Below are positions 53,851-63,276 of a stretch of 64,000 nucleotides of DNA, piece after piece. Origin of the DNA: Campylobacter showae (GTDB taxonomy: Bacteria; Campylobacterota; Campylobacteria; Campylobacterales; Campylobacteraceae); the NCBI RefSeq assembly GCF_900573985.1, contig NZ_UWOK01000001.1, positions 2,098,359-2,162,358 on the forward strand. The letters run 5' to 3'. Within the stretch, counting starts at the first letter, position 1. Each line of letters begins with the position of its first letter. A model generated the notes under the pieces. It did not search any database and had not been told where the DNA came from. It saw only the letters and a list, made by a program, of their open reading frames with translations. Both the position numbers and the translations under genes were made by a program.

Positions 53851-55077
53851 ATGATCATCGTTAAACCAAAATTTACAATGCTATGCGACGAAAATTTTAC
53901 CGTTTTAGAGGATGCGGCGGTCGCTTTTGATGAGCGTATCGAGGCCGTTGGCGAGGCCGAGCAGCTGCGCAAAAGATACCCTAATGCGCGGTTTTTCGAG
54001 TATCCGGATGCCGTTTTGGCGCCTGCTTTCATCAATCCGCACGTACATCTGGAATTTAGCGCGAACAAAACCAGCCTCGTTTACGGCGATTTTTTAGAGT
54101 GGCTAAGCTCCGTTATCGCCTCTCGCGGCGCGCTCTCGCAGGCGGCAAACGATGACCTCATCGCCTCTGCGATAAAAACCATGCAGCGTAGCGGCGTGGC
54201 GAGCTTCGGAGCGGTGTCGAGCTTTGGCCGGGATTTGGACGCGTGCGCGAACTGCGGCGGGCGAGTCGTGTTTTTTAACGAAATTTTAGGTACGAATGAA
54301 GCAGCGCTCGAGCAAAATTTGGCAAATTTCACCGCCCGCTTTGAAGCGTCGCAAAAGCGCAAAAGCCCGCTTTTTACGCCTGCGGTTTCAGTGCACTCGC
54401 CCTACTCTACGCACCCTGATTTAGCCGCTGCGGCGCTAAATTTAGCCCGCGAGCTGGAGCTGGTCGTCTCGACGCATTTTATGGAGAGCGAGCATGAAAA
54501 AAGCTGGCTAGAGGGCGGCACGGGCGGCTTTAAAGAGTGGCTGGGCAAATTTAACCCCGCCGCGTACCCGCTTTACTCGCCAAGCTCGTTTGTAGCGATG
54601 TTTGCGGGCGTTCGCACGCTCTTTACGCACTGCGTTTGGACGGATGATTTTTCGGGTTTTGACCCGGAGCTTCACAGTCTCACGCACTGCGCGGTTTCAA
54701 ACAGGCTGCTTAGCAAACGCACGCTAAATTTACGCGCCGCGCTGGACGTGGGAGCAAACATAAACATCGGCACGGACGGGCTTAGCTCAAATATGAGCCT
54801 AAATTTCTTGGACGAGCTGCGGGCAAATTTACTCATTCACGCCGAATTTGATCCGCTTGAGCTTGCTAAAATTTTGCTTCTAGCATCGACAAAAAACGCG
54901 GCAAAGGCGCTAAATTTGGACGCAGGCGAGATAAAAGAGGGCAAGCTGGCCGACCTCGCGCTATACGGCGGTTTTGCAGACGCCGACGCGGCGCAGCTAC
55001 CGCTCATGCTCATCTTGCATGCCAGAGGCTGCGAGCGGCTATTTGTTGGCGGCGCGGAGGTAAATTTAAACGATTAA
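53851..55077 (+). CDS. Amidohydrolase, aminofutalosine-deaminase type (Cj0067-like)
   Basis: 408 residues. Metal ligands: FINPHVHLEFSANK (H-x-H), VSTHFMESEHEK (His), LFTHCVW (His) and NIGTDGLSS (Asp), the layout of the cytosine-deaminase/AtzA-like amidohydrolases. Relatives deaminate 6-amino-6-deoxyfutalosine in the futalosine route of menaquinone synthesis; whether this protein does is inference. It reads divergently from aroQ and leads toward sppA, as in C. jejuni (Cj0067-Cj0068). Confidence 0.85.
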   Translation: MIIVKPKFTMLCDENFTVLEDAAVAFDERIEAVGEAEQLRKRYPNARFFEYPDAVLAPAFINPHVHLEFSANKTSLVYGDFLEWLSSVIASRGALSQAANDDLIASAIKTMQRSGVASFGAVSSFGRDLDACANCGGRVVFFNEILGTNEAALEQNLANFTARFEASQKRKSPLFTPAVSVHSPYSTHPDLAAAALNLARELELVVSTHFMESEHEKSWLEGGTGGFKEWLGKFNPAAYPLYSPSSFVAMFAGVRTLFTHCVWTDDFSGFDPELHSLTHCAVSNRLLSKRTLNLRAALDVGANINIGTDGLSSNMSLNFLDELRANLLIHAEFDPLELAKILLLASTKNAAKALNLDAGEIKEGKLADLALYGGFADADAAQLPLMLILHARGCERLFVGGAEVNLND

Positions 55078-55240
55078 GCCGAATTTTACGGTTTAGGCTC
55101 TGGCGCGAAAAAATAAAAATGCTAAATTTAAGCTCAAATTTGTGGCTCGTTTCTTAAATCCCGCCCGCTAGCTAAATTTATAAATTTAAATGGTAAAATG
55201 CGCCCGAATTTCACGAAAACGACAAATTTAAAGGAAAAAA

Positions 55241-56110
55241 ATGGGATTTTTTAAGTTTATTTTCTCGCCGATCGCGGCGATTTTTAGGTTCATAAACACG
55301 TATTTTAAGGCGATGTTGTTTTTGCTCATCGTCTTTTTGATATTTTTTAGCGGCAAAGGCGAGAGCGTAAATCCGCCCAACCTAACCCAGATCAACCTCT
55401 CAGGCGCGATCATGGACGCAAACGAGGCGCTAGAAAAGATCGAGGCCGCGCGCAAGGACGCCAACATCAAAGGCGTGCTGCTCTACATCGATAGCCCCGG
55501 CGGCGCGCTGGCGCCTAGCGTCGAGCTGCACCTAGCGATCAAAAATCTACGCGCCGCAAAGCCCGTGGTCGCGTATGCGGGCGGGTCGATGACGAGCGGT
55601 AGCTACTACGCGGGCGCTGGCGCGAACAAGATTTTAGCAAATCCGGGCGCATTCATCGGATCGATCGGCGTGATAATGCAAGGCGCGGATGCTAGCGAGC
55701 TAGCGGCTAAAATCGGCGTCTCGCAGCAAGTCGTAAAAGCGGGCGAGTATAAAGAGGCGGGGACGTTTCTGCGCCCGTGGAGCAAGATCGAGCGCGAGCA
55801 ACTGCAAGAGCTCGTAAACGCCAGCTACGAGATGTTCGTAAGCGACGTGGCGGCGGATAGAAATCTAGACGCAAACAAAAGCAAAGAGTGGGCCAACGCG
55901 CGGGTATTTCTCGCTCGCGATGCGGCAAAACTCGGACTCATCGACGAGGTGAGCGATTATTATTCTGCGCGCGCCGAGCTAGAAAAGCTAAGCGGCGTGG
56001 CCGAGCCCGTCTGGGCAAAGCCGTCCGTCTACGAAAAAGCGATGCAAAAATTTATAAATCAGGGCGCAAACTCGCTAATCTCGGCATTTTTTGAAACTAA
56101 GGCGAGGTAA
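55241..56110 (+). CDS. sppA: Signal peptide peptidase SppA (S49)
   Basis: 289 residues; AAAGGAAAAA before the ATG. One N-terminal membrane anchor (LFLLIVFLIFFSG) and a periplasmic S49 protease domain: YIDSPGGALAPSVELHLAI, GGSMTSGSYYAGAGANKILANPGAFIGSIGVI (nucleophile Ser in S-G-S) and VVKAGEYKEAGTFLRPWSK (Lys general base). It degrades released signal peptides. Short one-domain form, typical for Campylobacter (C. jejuni Cj0068). Confidence 0.93.
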   Translation: MGFFKFIFSPIAAIFRFINTYFKAMLFLLIVFLIFFSGKGESVNPPNLTQINLSGAIMDANEALEKIEAARKDANIKGVLLYIDSPGGALAPSVELHLAIKNLRAAKPVVAYAGGSMTSGSYYAGAGANKILANPGAFIGSIGVIMQGADASELAAKIGVSQQVVKAGEYKEAGTFLRPWSKIEREQLQELVNASYEMFVSDVAADRNLDANKSKEWANARVFLARDAAKLGLIDEVSDYYSARAELEKLSGVAEPVWAKPSVYEKAMQKFINQGANSLISAFFETKAR

Positions 56111-56125
56111 ATTTAAAGGCGCGCC

Positions 56126-56878
56126 GTGAAAATAATCTCGAAATTTAAAGACAACTACGACTTTATGGTCTCAAAATACGGCCTTGACTAGACGCTAATC
56201 TATGACCGCAGAAACTCGACTCTCGTCGCCGCCGATGAGCTATGGAAACTAAACCAAATAGATCAAATAGATTTTGAGCGAAAACTGGGCGGCTACCGAT
56301 TTACTGACGGTAAATTTATAAATTTAAACAAAACCGACATCAATGAAGTTCCGCGCCTGCTGCACTCCATCATCTTTATCGGCCAAAATTTGGTCCATAT
56401 TTTTGCCGCGCAGGGTAAGATTTACACGAGCCTTGATCTTAAAGAAACCGATAACAAAACTGGGATCTTGACGTTTAACGACGGTTTTCGCGCCTATATC
56501 GTTTCGCAGTTTCGGCAGATAGGCGATCGCGCCACGAGAGAGGATATTTTGCTCGACATAAAATACCCCCTAGGCGCCACCTGCGAAAAATCGTTAAAAA
56601 ACATCGTTCGCGACGGTAAAGCGATAAGCGCAGACGAGATTTTAAATGCGCCGATCGTGCTTTTTAAAAAAACGAAAACTACCGACTTTGTAGCGATAAA
56701 TCCGCAACTTAGAGCGATGGGGCTTTATCTGGATGCTGATTTCGTCTGGCAAAGCCTAGTGGAGTTTTTGTCCGCCAAAAAGGACGCCTCCGCCCCAACA
56801 GGCGCGATCCCAAACGATATAAAAATCGCAGGCAAGGGCTTTGACGTAAAACGCTCGTTTCGTCCGAAGATGAAGTAG
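56126..56878 (+). pseudogene. Hypothetical protein gene with one in-frame stop (Cj0069 position)
   Basis: A single frame from GTG 56126 to 56878 (251 codons) is broken only by TAG at 56189-56191 (codon 22). Apart from this it is clean: KFKDNYDFMVSKYGLD, stop, TLIYDRRNSTLVAADELWKLNQ... As the sequence stands the longest ATG/TTG-led part is 162 codons from 56390. It has no family that I recognise. It lies 15 bp after sppA, so likely in its operon. The stop may be a read error (one base) or real inactivation. Confidence 0.65.
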
Positions 56879-57202
56879 CGTAGGTAAAATTTGACTTCTT
56901 GTTAGGCGCGCGCTCATTTGGATTGAATCTCACGATAAAATTTAAAACAAACTTCGGTAAAGTCCGCCAAACGCAAACAACTAACCAAGCAATCAGACGA
57001 GTAAATTTGGTCAAATTTTATATAAATTAGACGCAAATTTACAAAATTTCATGCGATAAATAACCGATTTGCAAGCTAAATTTTGACACGGCAAAACGCA
57101 AGCCATTAACTTTATCGCAACGAAATTTACTCAAATTTATCGCAATCAAAAACTCGCTAAAGCTAAATTTGAGCGCAAGCTAAAAGGTCGCCGCCGTCAA
57201 AT
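56879..57202. other. 324-bp gene-free spacer
   Basis: Converging genes on both sides; no gene or RNA recognised. AAATTT words are very frequent. Confidence 0.5.
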
Positions 57203-58057
57203 TTAAACCTCCTCAAGCCCCATCAAAAGCCTAATAGCAAGGTTTGCCTCGTGATTTGCGCAGATCGCCACGCGCGCGGCCATGAGCCCCTGTCCTACGC
57301 CCGCAGCGTTTTGCAGATCGCCGCACAGATAGACGTTTCGCGCGAATTTGACCGTTTTTATGAGATTTGAGCTAAAGTGCCCCGCCATGCCCGACGCGCC
57401 GACGATCTTTTTGTCCCGCAGGCTCGCGCCCGCCTCGTTTACCATCATCGCCTTGCCCGCGACATTGTCAAAGGCCTCGCAGATAATGCTGCACGGCGCG
57501 AAAATCTCGGCGACGTTGCTCGCGTCTAGCGTCACGTCGTGCGTCACCACCTCGACAAATGGATTTACCTCGGCGATGAGCTCTTTTAGCGCGTCCGTTT
57601 TTTTCATGCCGATGTGGCGGACGAAGTACTGCTGGCGGTTTAGGTTGCTAGGCTCCACGACGTCAAAGTCGGCCAGCACGAGCTTAGCGACTCCCGTGCG
57701 GGCAAGGCTTAGCGCGATATTTGAGCCAAGACCGCCAAGTCCCGCCACGCCCACGCAGCCGCTAGCTAGAGCCGCGTTTAGCTCGGGGCTGTTTCTGGAG
57801 GCGATCATGGCCTTTAGCACCTCTCGTCCAGGCATCACGCCGCGCCTTATAAATACGACATTTGCGCCATCTTTTATCTCCAAATTTTCCTTCGTCGCAA
57901 AGCCGTCCAGGATAAAGATATCCGGCTCGCTAGCGTTAAATTTGGCTAGAAATTTATACATCTCGCCGTTTTTATCGCCCAGAGCCTCGTTTTTTAGCTC
58001 CTCCATCGTGTTTGCCGCGACTTTAAATTTCGCTCCGTTTAGCGTTATTTTTTTCAT
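57203..58057 (-). CDS. thiF: Sulfur-carrier adenylyltransferase ThiF with N-terminal ThiS-like domain
   Basis: 284 residues. Residues ~1-75 (MKKITLNGAKFKVAANTMEEL...NLEIKDGANVVFIRRGVMPG) resemble a ubiquitin-like ThiS fold that lacks the terminal Gly-Gly. The rest is E1-like: GVAGLGGLGSNIALSLARTGV (ATP loop), DFDVVEPSNLNRQQYF (Arg, Asp), ICEAFDNVAGKAMMV. It adenylates ThiS for thiazole synthesis. No zinc-binding CxxC pairs. It starts 46 bp after ribD, on the same strand. Confidence 0.88.
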   Translation of the reverse strand: MKKITLNGAKFKVAANTMEELKNEALGDKNGEMYKFLAKFNASEPDIFILDGFATKENLEIKDGANVVFIRRGVMPGREVLKAMIASRNSPELNAALASGCVGVAGLGGLGSNIALSLARTGVAKLVLADFDVVEPSNLNRQQYFVRHIGMKKTDALKELIAEVNPFVEVVTHDVTLDASNVAEIFAPCSIICEAFDNVAGKAMMVNEAGASLRDKKIVGASGMAGHFSSNLIKTVKFARNVYLCGDLQNAAGVGQGLMAARVAICANHEANLAIRLLMGLEEV

Positions 58058-58103
58058 TTTTCTCCTTAAATTTACAAAATCATTTGGCTAAATTTGACGC
58101 GCT

Positions 58104-59195
58104 CTAGCCCAAATCCTGCTCGATCCTATACCATTCGTAAACGTCGCCGCCAAGCTCGCCGTGAAATAGCGGTTTGAGTTTTAAATTTAGCCTAACCGCG
58201 GGCGCGTCTAAAAACTCGCTCGAGCGGTAAAGCAGCAGCCATTTTACGCGTTCGTCTAGGGCCTTTAGCGCGTTTTCGCCGCCCTCAAACATCGTTAAGC
58301 GCGGCATGAAAGCTTCATTTATGTCGCTTGTTACGTGCACGCTCCTGCTCGCCATGCCAAAAAGCGGTATAGACGCGTCAAACTCGCGCTCGCGCGAGTA
58401 GATCATCACGTTTGGGTTTTTGCTGCCCTCTATCAGCCTGGTGTCTAGCCTCGGGCGGTCGGCGCGGACGGTGGCGCCTCCGATAACTAGCAGCTCGGCC
58501 GCGCTGCGAAGGCGGTGAGAGTGCGTGCGGCTGGCTAGGTTTGAGATGATTTTGCTCTGCGCGGTGCCGACTGCGACGCCGTTTGCGCTAAGGGCGAGCT
58601 TAAAAAAACTAAAATTTCCGCCCTGCCACGCTAGAAACGGCTCAACCAGATCGTCCGCTTCGCGCCGTAGTACGTCAAATTTGACCGCTACGCTGCCGCT
58701 TTGCAAGATATGCGCGCCGCCGCTAGCTACGGCGTTTTCGTCTCCTCTAGCGATGACGACTTCGGCAAATTTTAGCCGACTCAAAAGCTCGGCGCATGGC
58801 GGGGTTTTGCCACGGTGAGCACAGGGCTCGAGCGTCACGTAGGCCTTGGCGCCCTTTAGCAGATCGCCGTGATTTTGCAGGATGTATTCATACGTGAAAT
58901 TTGGCTCCAAATCCGCATTTTCAAGCTCTGCAGCGCTTTCAAATTTGACGCCCGAAGCCGCATGATAATCGCGTAAAAAATCGCTCAAAAATGCCTCGCT
59001 TTTTTCGCAGAGCGCCAATAAAATCGCGCTTGGCTCGGCGTGTAGAAAGCCCGCCTTTTTATGCGCGGCGACCGAGAGAAGCCTGCCGCCGGCGTCTAAA
59101 ACCGCGCAACCGACAGCTGGATTTGGGTAGGTTAAAATTTGAAACTCCCAAGCCTTTTTTATGGCTAAAGACATATAAAATTCGTCGTTTATCAT
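58104..59195 (-). CDS. ribD: Riboflavin biosynthesis deaminase/reductase RibD
   Basis: 363 residues, deaminase then reductase. Zinc ligands: FLHAEPSAI (H-A-E) and TLEPCAHRGKTPPCAELL (P-C-x-H...P-P-C). The reductase part begins ~200 (FFKLALSANG) and has the substrate/NADPH segment ELLVIGGATVRADRPRLDTRL. Some N-terminal deaminase spacing is longer than in E. coli (a ~40-residue insert, about 60-98). Riboflavin step two and three. It precedes thiF by 46 bp. Confidence 0.95.
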   Translation of the reverse strand: MINDEFYMSLAIKKAWEFQILTYPNPAVGCAVLDAGGRLLSVAAHKKAGFLHAEPSAILLALCEKSEAFLSDFLRDYHAASGVKFESAAELENADLEPNFTYEYILQNHGDLLKGAKAYVTLEPCAHRGKTPPCAELLSRLKFAEVVIARGDENAVASGGAHILQSGSVAVKFDVLRREADDLVEPFLAWQGGNFSFFKLALSANGVAVGTAQSKIISNLASRTHSHRLRSAAELLVIGGATVRADRPRLDTRLIEGSKNPNVMIYSREREFDASIPLFGMASRSVHVTSDINEAFMPRLTMFEGGENALKALDERVKWLLLYRSSEFLDAPAVRLNLKLKPLFHGELGGDVYEWYRIEQDLG

Positions 59196-59411
59196 CGCTT
59201 CCGCCTAGTTAAATTTTGGGGTATTATACTAAAATTTGCGCGGCTAATTTTTAAATTTGACGCCCATATTTTACTGGCTTGCCCGCCAAACCCGCACCCT
59301 TACGGCGTAAATTTCGCTCCAAACAATATCAAATTAATCTCACGAAGTCATGTGTATCATAAACCATGAGAAGCTTTTAGTTTCCGAGTGATAATTTTTG
59401 CGTGAGAGACG

Positions 59412-59870
59412 ATGAAAGATATGCAGGCCTTTAGCGGCTCTGTCTTGGTCTGCGAGTTTGATAAGAAATTTAGCGGGCAAACGATAGTGGCAAGCCGCAC
59501 TCTAAACACTAAATTTTTAGGCGAAAAAGAGCAGATGGACGATGCTCTTTTTAACGATGAATTTAGGGTTTTTACGGACGACAAGGTCGAAGCGAGGTAT
59601 CTTTTGACGCCCGCATTCATGAAGCGCTTGCGCGAATTAAAGATAAAATTTGCGGGAGAGATGGGCGTGAGCGCTGCGTTTATGGACGATAAATTTTATC
59701 TATTTTTAAACGGAGCGAAAAATAGATTTGAAACTACGCCATTTTCGCTACCGCCTAGCCTTGAGGACGCCGCGCGGATAAAAAAGGAAATTTCAGAACT
59801 TTTATCTATCATAGACGAATTAAATTTAAACCTTGATATTTTTAAGCAAGAGGCAAATTTGACGGTTTAG
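59412..59870 (+). CDS. DUF3137-domain protein, C-terminal fragment
   Basis: 152 residues; family members are usually ~300. FSGSVLVCEFDKKFSGQTIV, KVEARYLLTPAFMKRL and DDKFYLFLNGAKNRFE match the DUF3137 C-terminal half. The N-terminal membrane part is missing: the frame has a stop before the ATG and the 200 bp upstream contain no readable remainder. Probably a decayed or truncated gene; a weak start (GAGAGACG) lies before the ATG. Confidence 0.6.
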   Translation: MKDMQAFSGSVLVCEFDKKFSGQTIVASRTLNTKFLGEKEQMDDALFNDEFRVFTDDKVEARYLLTPAFMKRLRELKIKFAGEMGVSAAFMDDKFYLFLNGAKNRFETTPFSLPPSLEDAARIKKEISELLSIIDELNLNLDIFKQEANLTV

Positions 59871-59975
59871 ATGATTGGGGATTTTGTAGATAAAATTAAA
59901 TCGCAACGTAAATAAGGCAAAATTTAGTACAAATTTGTATCGAGATAAAAGCAGTATTTATGGGATAGAAAGTTA

Positions 59976-60008
59976 AAAACGGCGTCTTGCCACACAAAAC
60001 GCCGTTTT
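59976..60008. terminator. Bidirectional intrinsic terminator
   Basis: AAAACGGCGT (59976-59985) pairs with ACGCCGTTTT (59999-60008) over a 13-nt loop, with T tract on both strands. It ends bamA on the minus strand and the DUF3137 fragment on the plus strand. Confidence 0.85.
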
Positions 60009-60017
60009 ATTGTAATA

Positions 60018-62286
60018 TTAGAAACGTTGTCCGATAGTAAATTCAAACGTACTCGTATCGTCGCCGTCTTGCTTTTTGAGCGGTTTGGCAAAGATTAGCT
60101 GTAGCGGCCCCATAGGCGTTACCCACTCGATACCTGCGCCCGCACTATATCTACTGATACGTCCGTCGATATAATCCACGATGCCTGGCGCCGTTACGTT
60201 TGCGATCCTGCCGCGAATAACGCCGTAGTCAACAAACAGCAATCCGCGCATCTTTACGCGCTCTATTAGCGGGAAGCTAAGTTCTGCCGAGCTGTTAAAC
60301 GACGTATCGCCGCCCGTCTCGTACCAGCTACCGCTGGCGACTTTGACTTTAGGCGAGACGGTTCTACTCTCAAATCCGCGTAGATTTCTGATGCCGCCTA
60401 GATATAGTCTCTCGTTGATAGGCACCCAGCCGCGATCCCAAATTTTGCCAAAGCTTGATTTGAATCTAAAAATAAGGTCGTAGTCCACCCACTCTCTGAT
60501 ACCTTGATACCAGTTGAAATTCGTTCTGCTCTTTAAAAATTTCTCGTCGCCGCCCACGCCCGCAAACTCTAGGCTGGTGCTTGCGATGATACCGGTGCGA
60601 GGTAGGTAGTAGTCATCCGTGCTATTATACGTGATAGACGGTATGAGCGAGCTTTTTAGGCTCTTGCCGTCTTTGTACCCGACGGTTTTTAGCACGTCGC
60701 TAAGCCCGCTGATACGGCTTTGCTCTATGATGTAACCCAGAGACGCGCTTAGATTTCTAGTTAGTTTTCTGCCTACGACGACGTTTAGACCGTATGATTT
60801 CTCATCGTAGTTATTCCAGCTATAGTCGTTAGCATAAAGAGTGCCGCCAAGGCTATATTCGCTATCAAAAAGGCGCGGGTTGGTTAGACCTATCTGCCCG
60901 GAGAGCTCGTTATCGCTCCTATCTACGCTTATGACGCCTTTCAAGCCGCTACCAAATACGTTCGTATCAGACACGCTCGCGTTAAGTAGCAAACCGTCCG
61001 AGCTACCGTAGCCGATACCGCCGCTGATCGAGCCCGTGGAGGCCTCTTTACTTTTACGAGTAAGTCAACTTGGTTTGCTCCGACGCGCTGCTCCTCGATC
61101 TCAACCTCGTCAAAATAACTCGTTCGCCTTAGAGCGTCCTTGCTGTCTTGCAGGTCTGTTCTACTGTATAAATTTCCCTCCGTGAGGTATAGCTCGCGTC
61201 TAACGACCCTATCCACGGTTCTGTCGTTACCTGAAATTTGCACGTTTCTTATATATACTTTTTCGTCCGGTAAAACCTCATAGACGATACTAACAGTCTT
61301 GTCCTCGACATTTTTCTCGGTTTTTGGATTTATCCTTACAAACGCGTAGCCCTTATCCGCTACCATATCGTCGAGCTTTTTCATGTCTTGCCTTAGGCGA
61401 GCGGAGTTCATCACGTCGCCGCTCTCTAGCCTAAAGTCTTTTAAAATTTTCTCTTTATCAAGCTCTAAAAACTCAGGCGCTTCGATATCTACGCTAGATA
61501 CCCTATACTGCTCGCCCTCGGTCACGTAGTAGGTGAGGTCTGCGGTGTAGTTATCCATATAGGCGTTTAGATACGGGTTTGAGACGGTGGCGTCTAGGTA
61601 GCCTTTTTGGTAGTATTTGTCTTGGATTCTCGCAGGATCGTTTGGTAGCTCGAAAAGCTTAACCTTACCGTCGTTTCTACCCCACATCCAGCCCATAAAT
61701 TCGCGCTCTTTATTCGCTACCACAGGCTCCACGTCGTCATAATCAAAAAGCTTTGCGCCAACTAAATTTACGTTTTCTATTATGATATTTTCGCCGCGAT
61801 TTATGTTCATCGTGACAAAAAGGCTGCTTTCATTGCCCGCTACCGGCTCTTTTGTTACGTCCACGATAGTGTCAAAGTATCCTTTTGACTCGTAATACTG
61901 CCTGATGCGCTCTTTTGCGCGCTCGATAGCTAGCTCGTCGTACATATTGCCTTGTTTGATATTGATTAGCCCGTCGATAGCGGTTTTATCGTTAGTCACT
62001 ACGCCCTTGATATCGATACGAGCGATGCTAGGCTTTTCTTTTACCGTTACGGTTACGTCGCCGCCCTCGTTTTCGATATATATATCGTCGAAATAGCCCT
62101 GCCTAAACAGCTTTGCGATCGCCCTATCCGTACTATCGCCGTTTAGATCGTCGCCGACTTTTAGCCCCATTATCTCCTTTGCAGTTTCTGGAGACAGATG
62201 CACAAGACCTTTAAATTTATGGAAGTTATCTGCTGGGCATTTGCCAAAACAGCACCCAGAAGTAGTAGAAAAACGCTTTTTTTCAT
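60018..62286 (-). pseudogene. bamA: Outer membrane assembly factor BamA, frameshifted twice
   Basis: Reconstructed 756 residues (C. jejuni BamA is of similar length). Start ATG 62286, signal peptide MKKSVFLLLLGAVLANA. POTRA domains follow (IARIDIKGVV..., VSSVDIEAPEFLELDKEKILKDF..., VYIRNVQISGNDRTVDRVVRRELYLTEG), then the barrel ending EFTIGQRF. Two single-base losses break the frame: in the T3 after SIN (62213-62215 on the plus strand is AAA), and in the A run at 61047-61049 (TTT on plus strand) between VKVK and EASTGSIS. Both are one-base losses in short homopolymers, and BamA is essential, so sequencing error is by far the best explanation. Confidence 0.9.
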
Positions 62287-62366
62287 TTATTTAACCTAAA
62301 AGTGATGATAAGGCTGTATAATAGCACATTTTATTTTTAAACAATATAAATTTAAAAGGTGAATTT

Positions 62367-63196
62367 ATGAAAATCGGTATCGTAGGCCTAGGACTCATCG
62401 GCGGCTCGCTAGGTCTTAGCCTAAAAAACGAAAAACTAATCAGCTGCGTTAGCGGCATGGATCTAAACAAAGAGCACGAAAAACAAGCCATTGAGCTCGG
62501 TCTCGTGCATGAATTTTAACTCTTGAGCAGATGAAGCAAAAATGCGATATGATATTTCTAGCCATCCCCGTCGAAGGCATCATCAAAATCGTTAAAGAAT
62601 TTGAAGGTATCGGCGAAAACACGACTATCGTCGATCTTGGTAGCACCAAGCAAAAAATAATCGAAGCGGTGCCCGAGAGCATCAGGCAAATTTCATCCCC
62701 GCGCACCCGATGGCGGGCACGGAATACTCCGGTCCGACTGCCGCGTTTTCTGGGCTTTTTAAAGACGCCGTCGTAGCTATCTGCGACTTTAAAGAAAGCG
62801 GCGAGATGCACGTCAAGCGCTCGGTCGAGCTATTTTCACACCTAGGCATGAAGATCATTTTTATGAGCGCGGCGGAGCACGACCATCACGCCAGCGTCAT
62901 CTCTCACCTGCCCCACGCCATCAGCTTTTCGCTAGCTAGCAGCGTACTAAAAAAGGAAAACAAAAAAAATATCATCGCGCTAAGCGGCACGGGATTTAAC
63001 GGCATGATCAGGATCGCCAAAAGCTCGCCAGTGATGTGGACGGATATCTTTAAACAAAACAAGCAAAATTTGATAAATTCGATAGACCTTTTCAAAAAAG
63101 AGCTGGAACGAATGCGAAAATTTAATCAAAAACGAGAAGTGGGACGAGCTGCGAGAATGGATGGGCGAAGCAGAAAAATACGCGAAACTTTTATAA
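62367..63196 (+). pseudogene. tyrA: Prephenate dehydrogenase TyrA, frameshifted
   Basis: Reconstructed ~276 residues. MKIGIVGLGLIGGSLGLSL (NAD-binding), then frame changes at ~62514-62518 (one base lost before TLEQMKQKC), ~62688-62690 (one A lost; restored NFIPAHPMAGTEYSGP is the substrate motif with HPMAGTE), and ~63110 (one extra base; restored ENLIKNEKWDELREWM). HDHHASVISHLPHAIS is the catalytic-domain His segment. It makes 4-hydroxyphenylpyruvate in tyrosine synthesis. The errors resemble those in bamA, so they are probably technical. Confidence 0.82.
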
Positions 63197-63276
63197 ATTG
63201 GGGCGGCAATTTACCCTTAAATTTATCGGCTTTTTTAGTAAAATCGGTTCGTCTTTAAGATTTTAGGAGATTTTTT

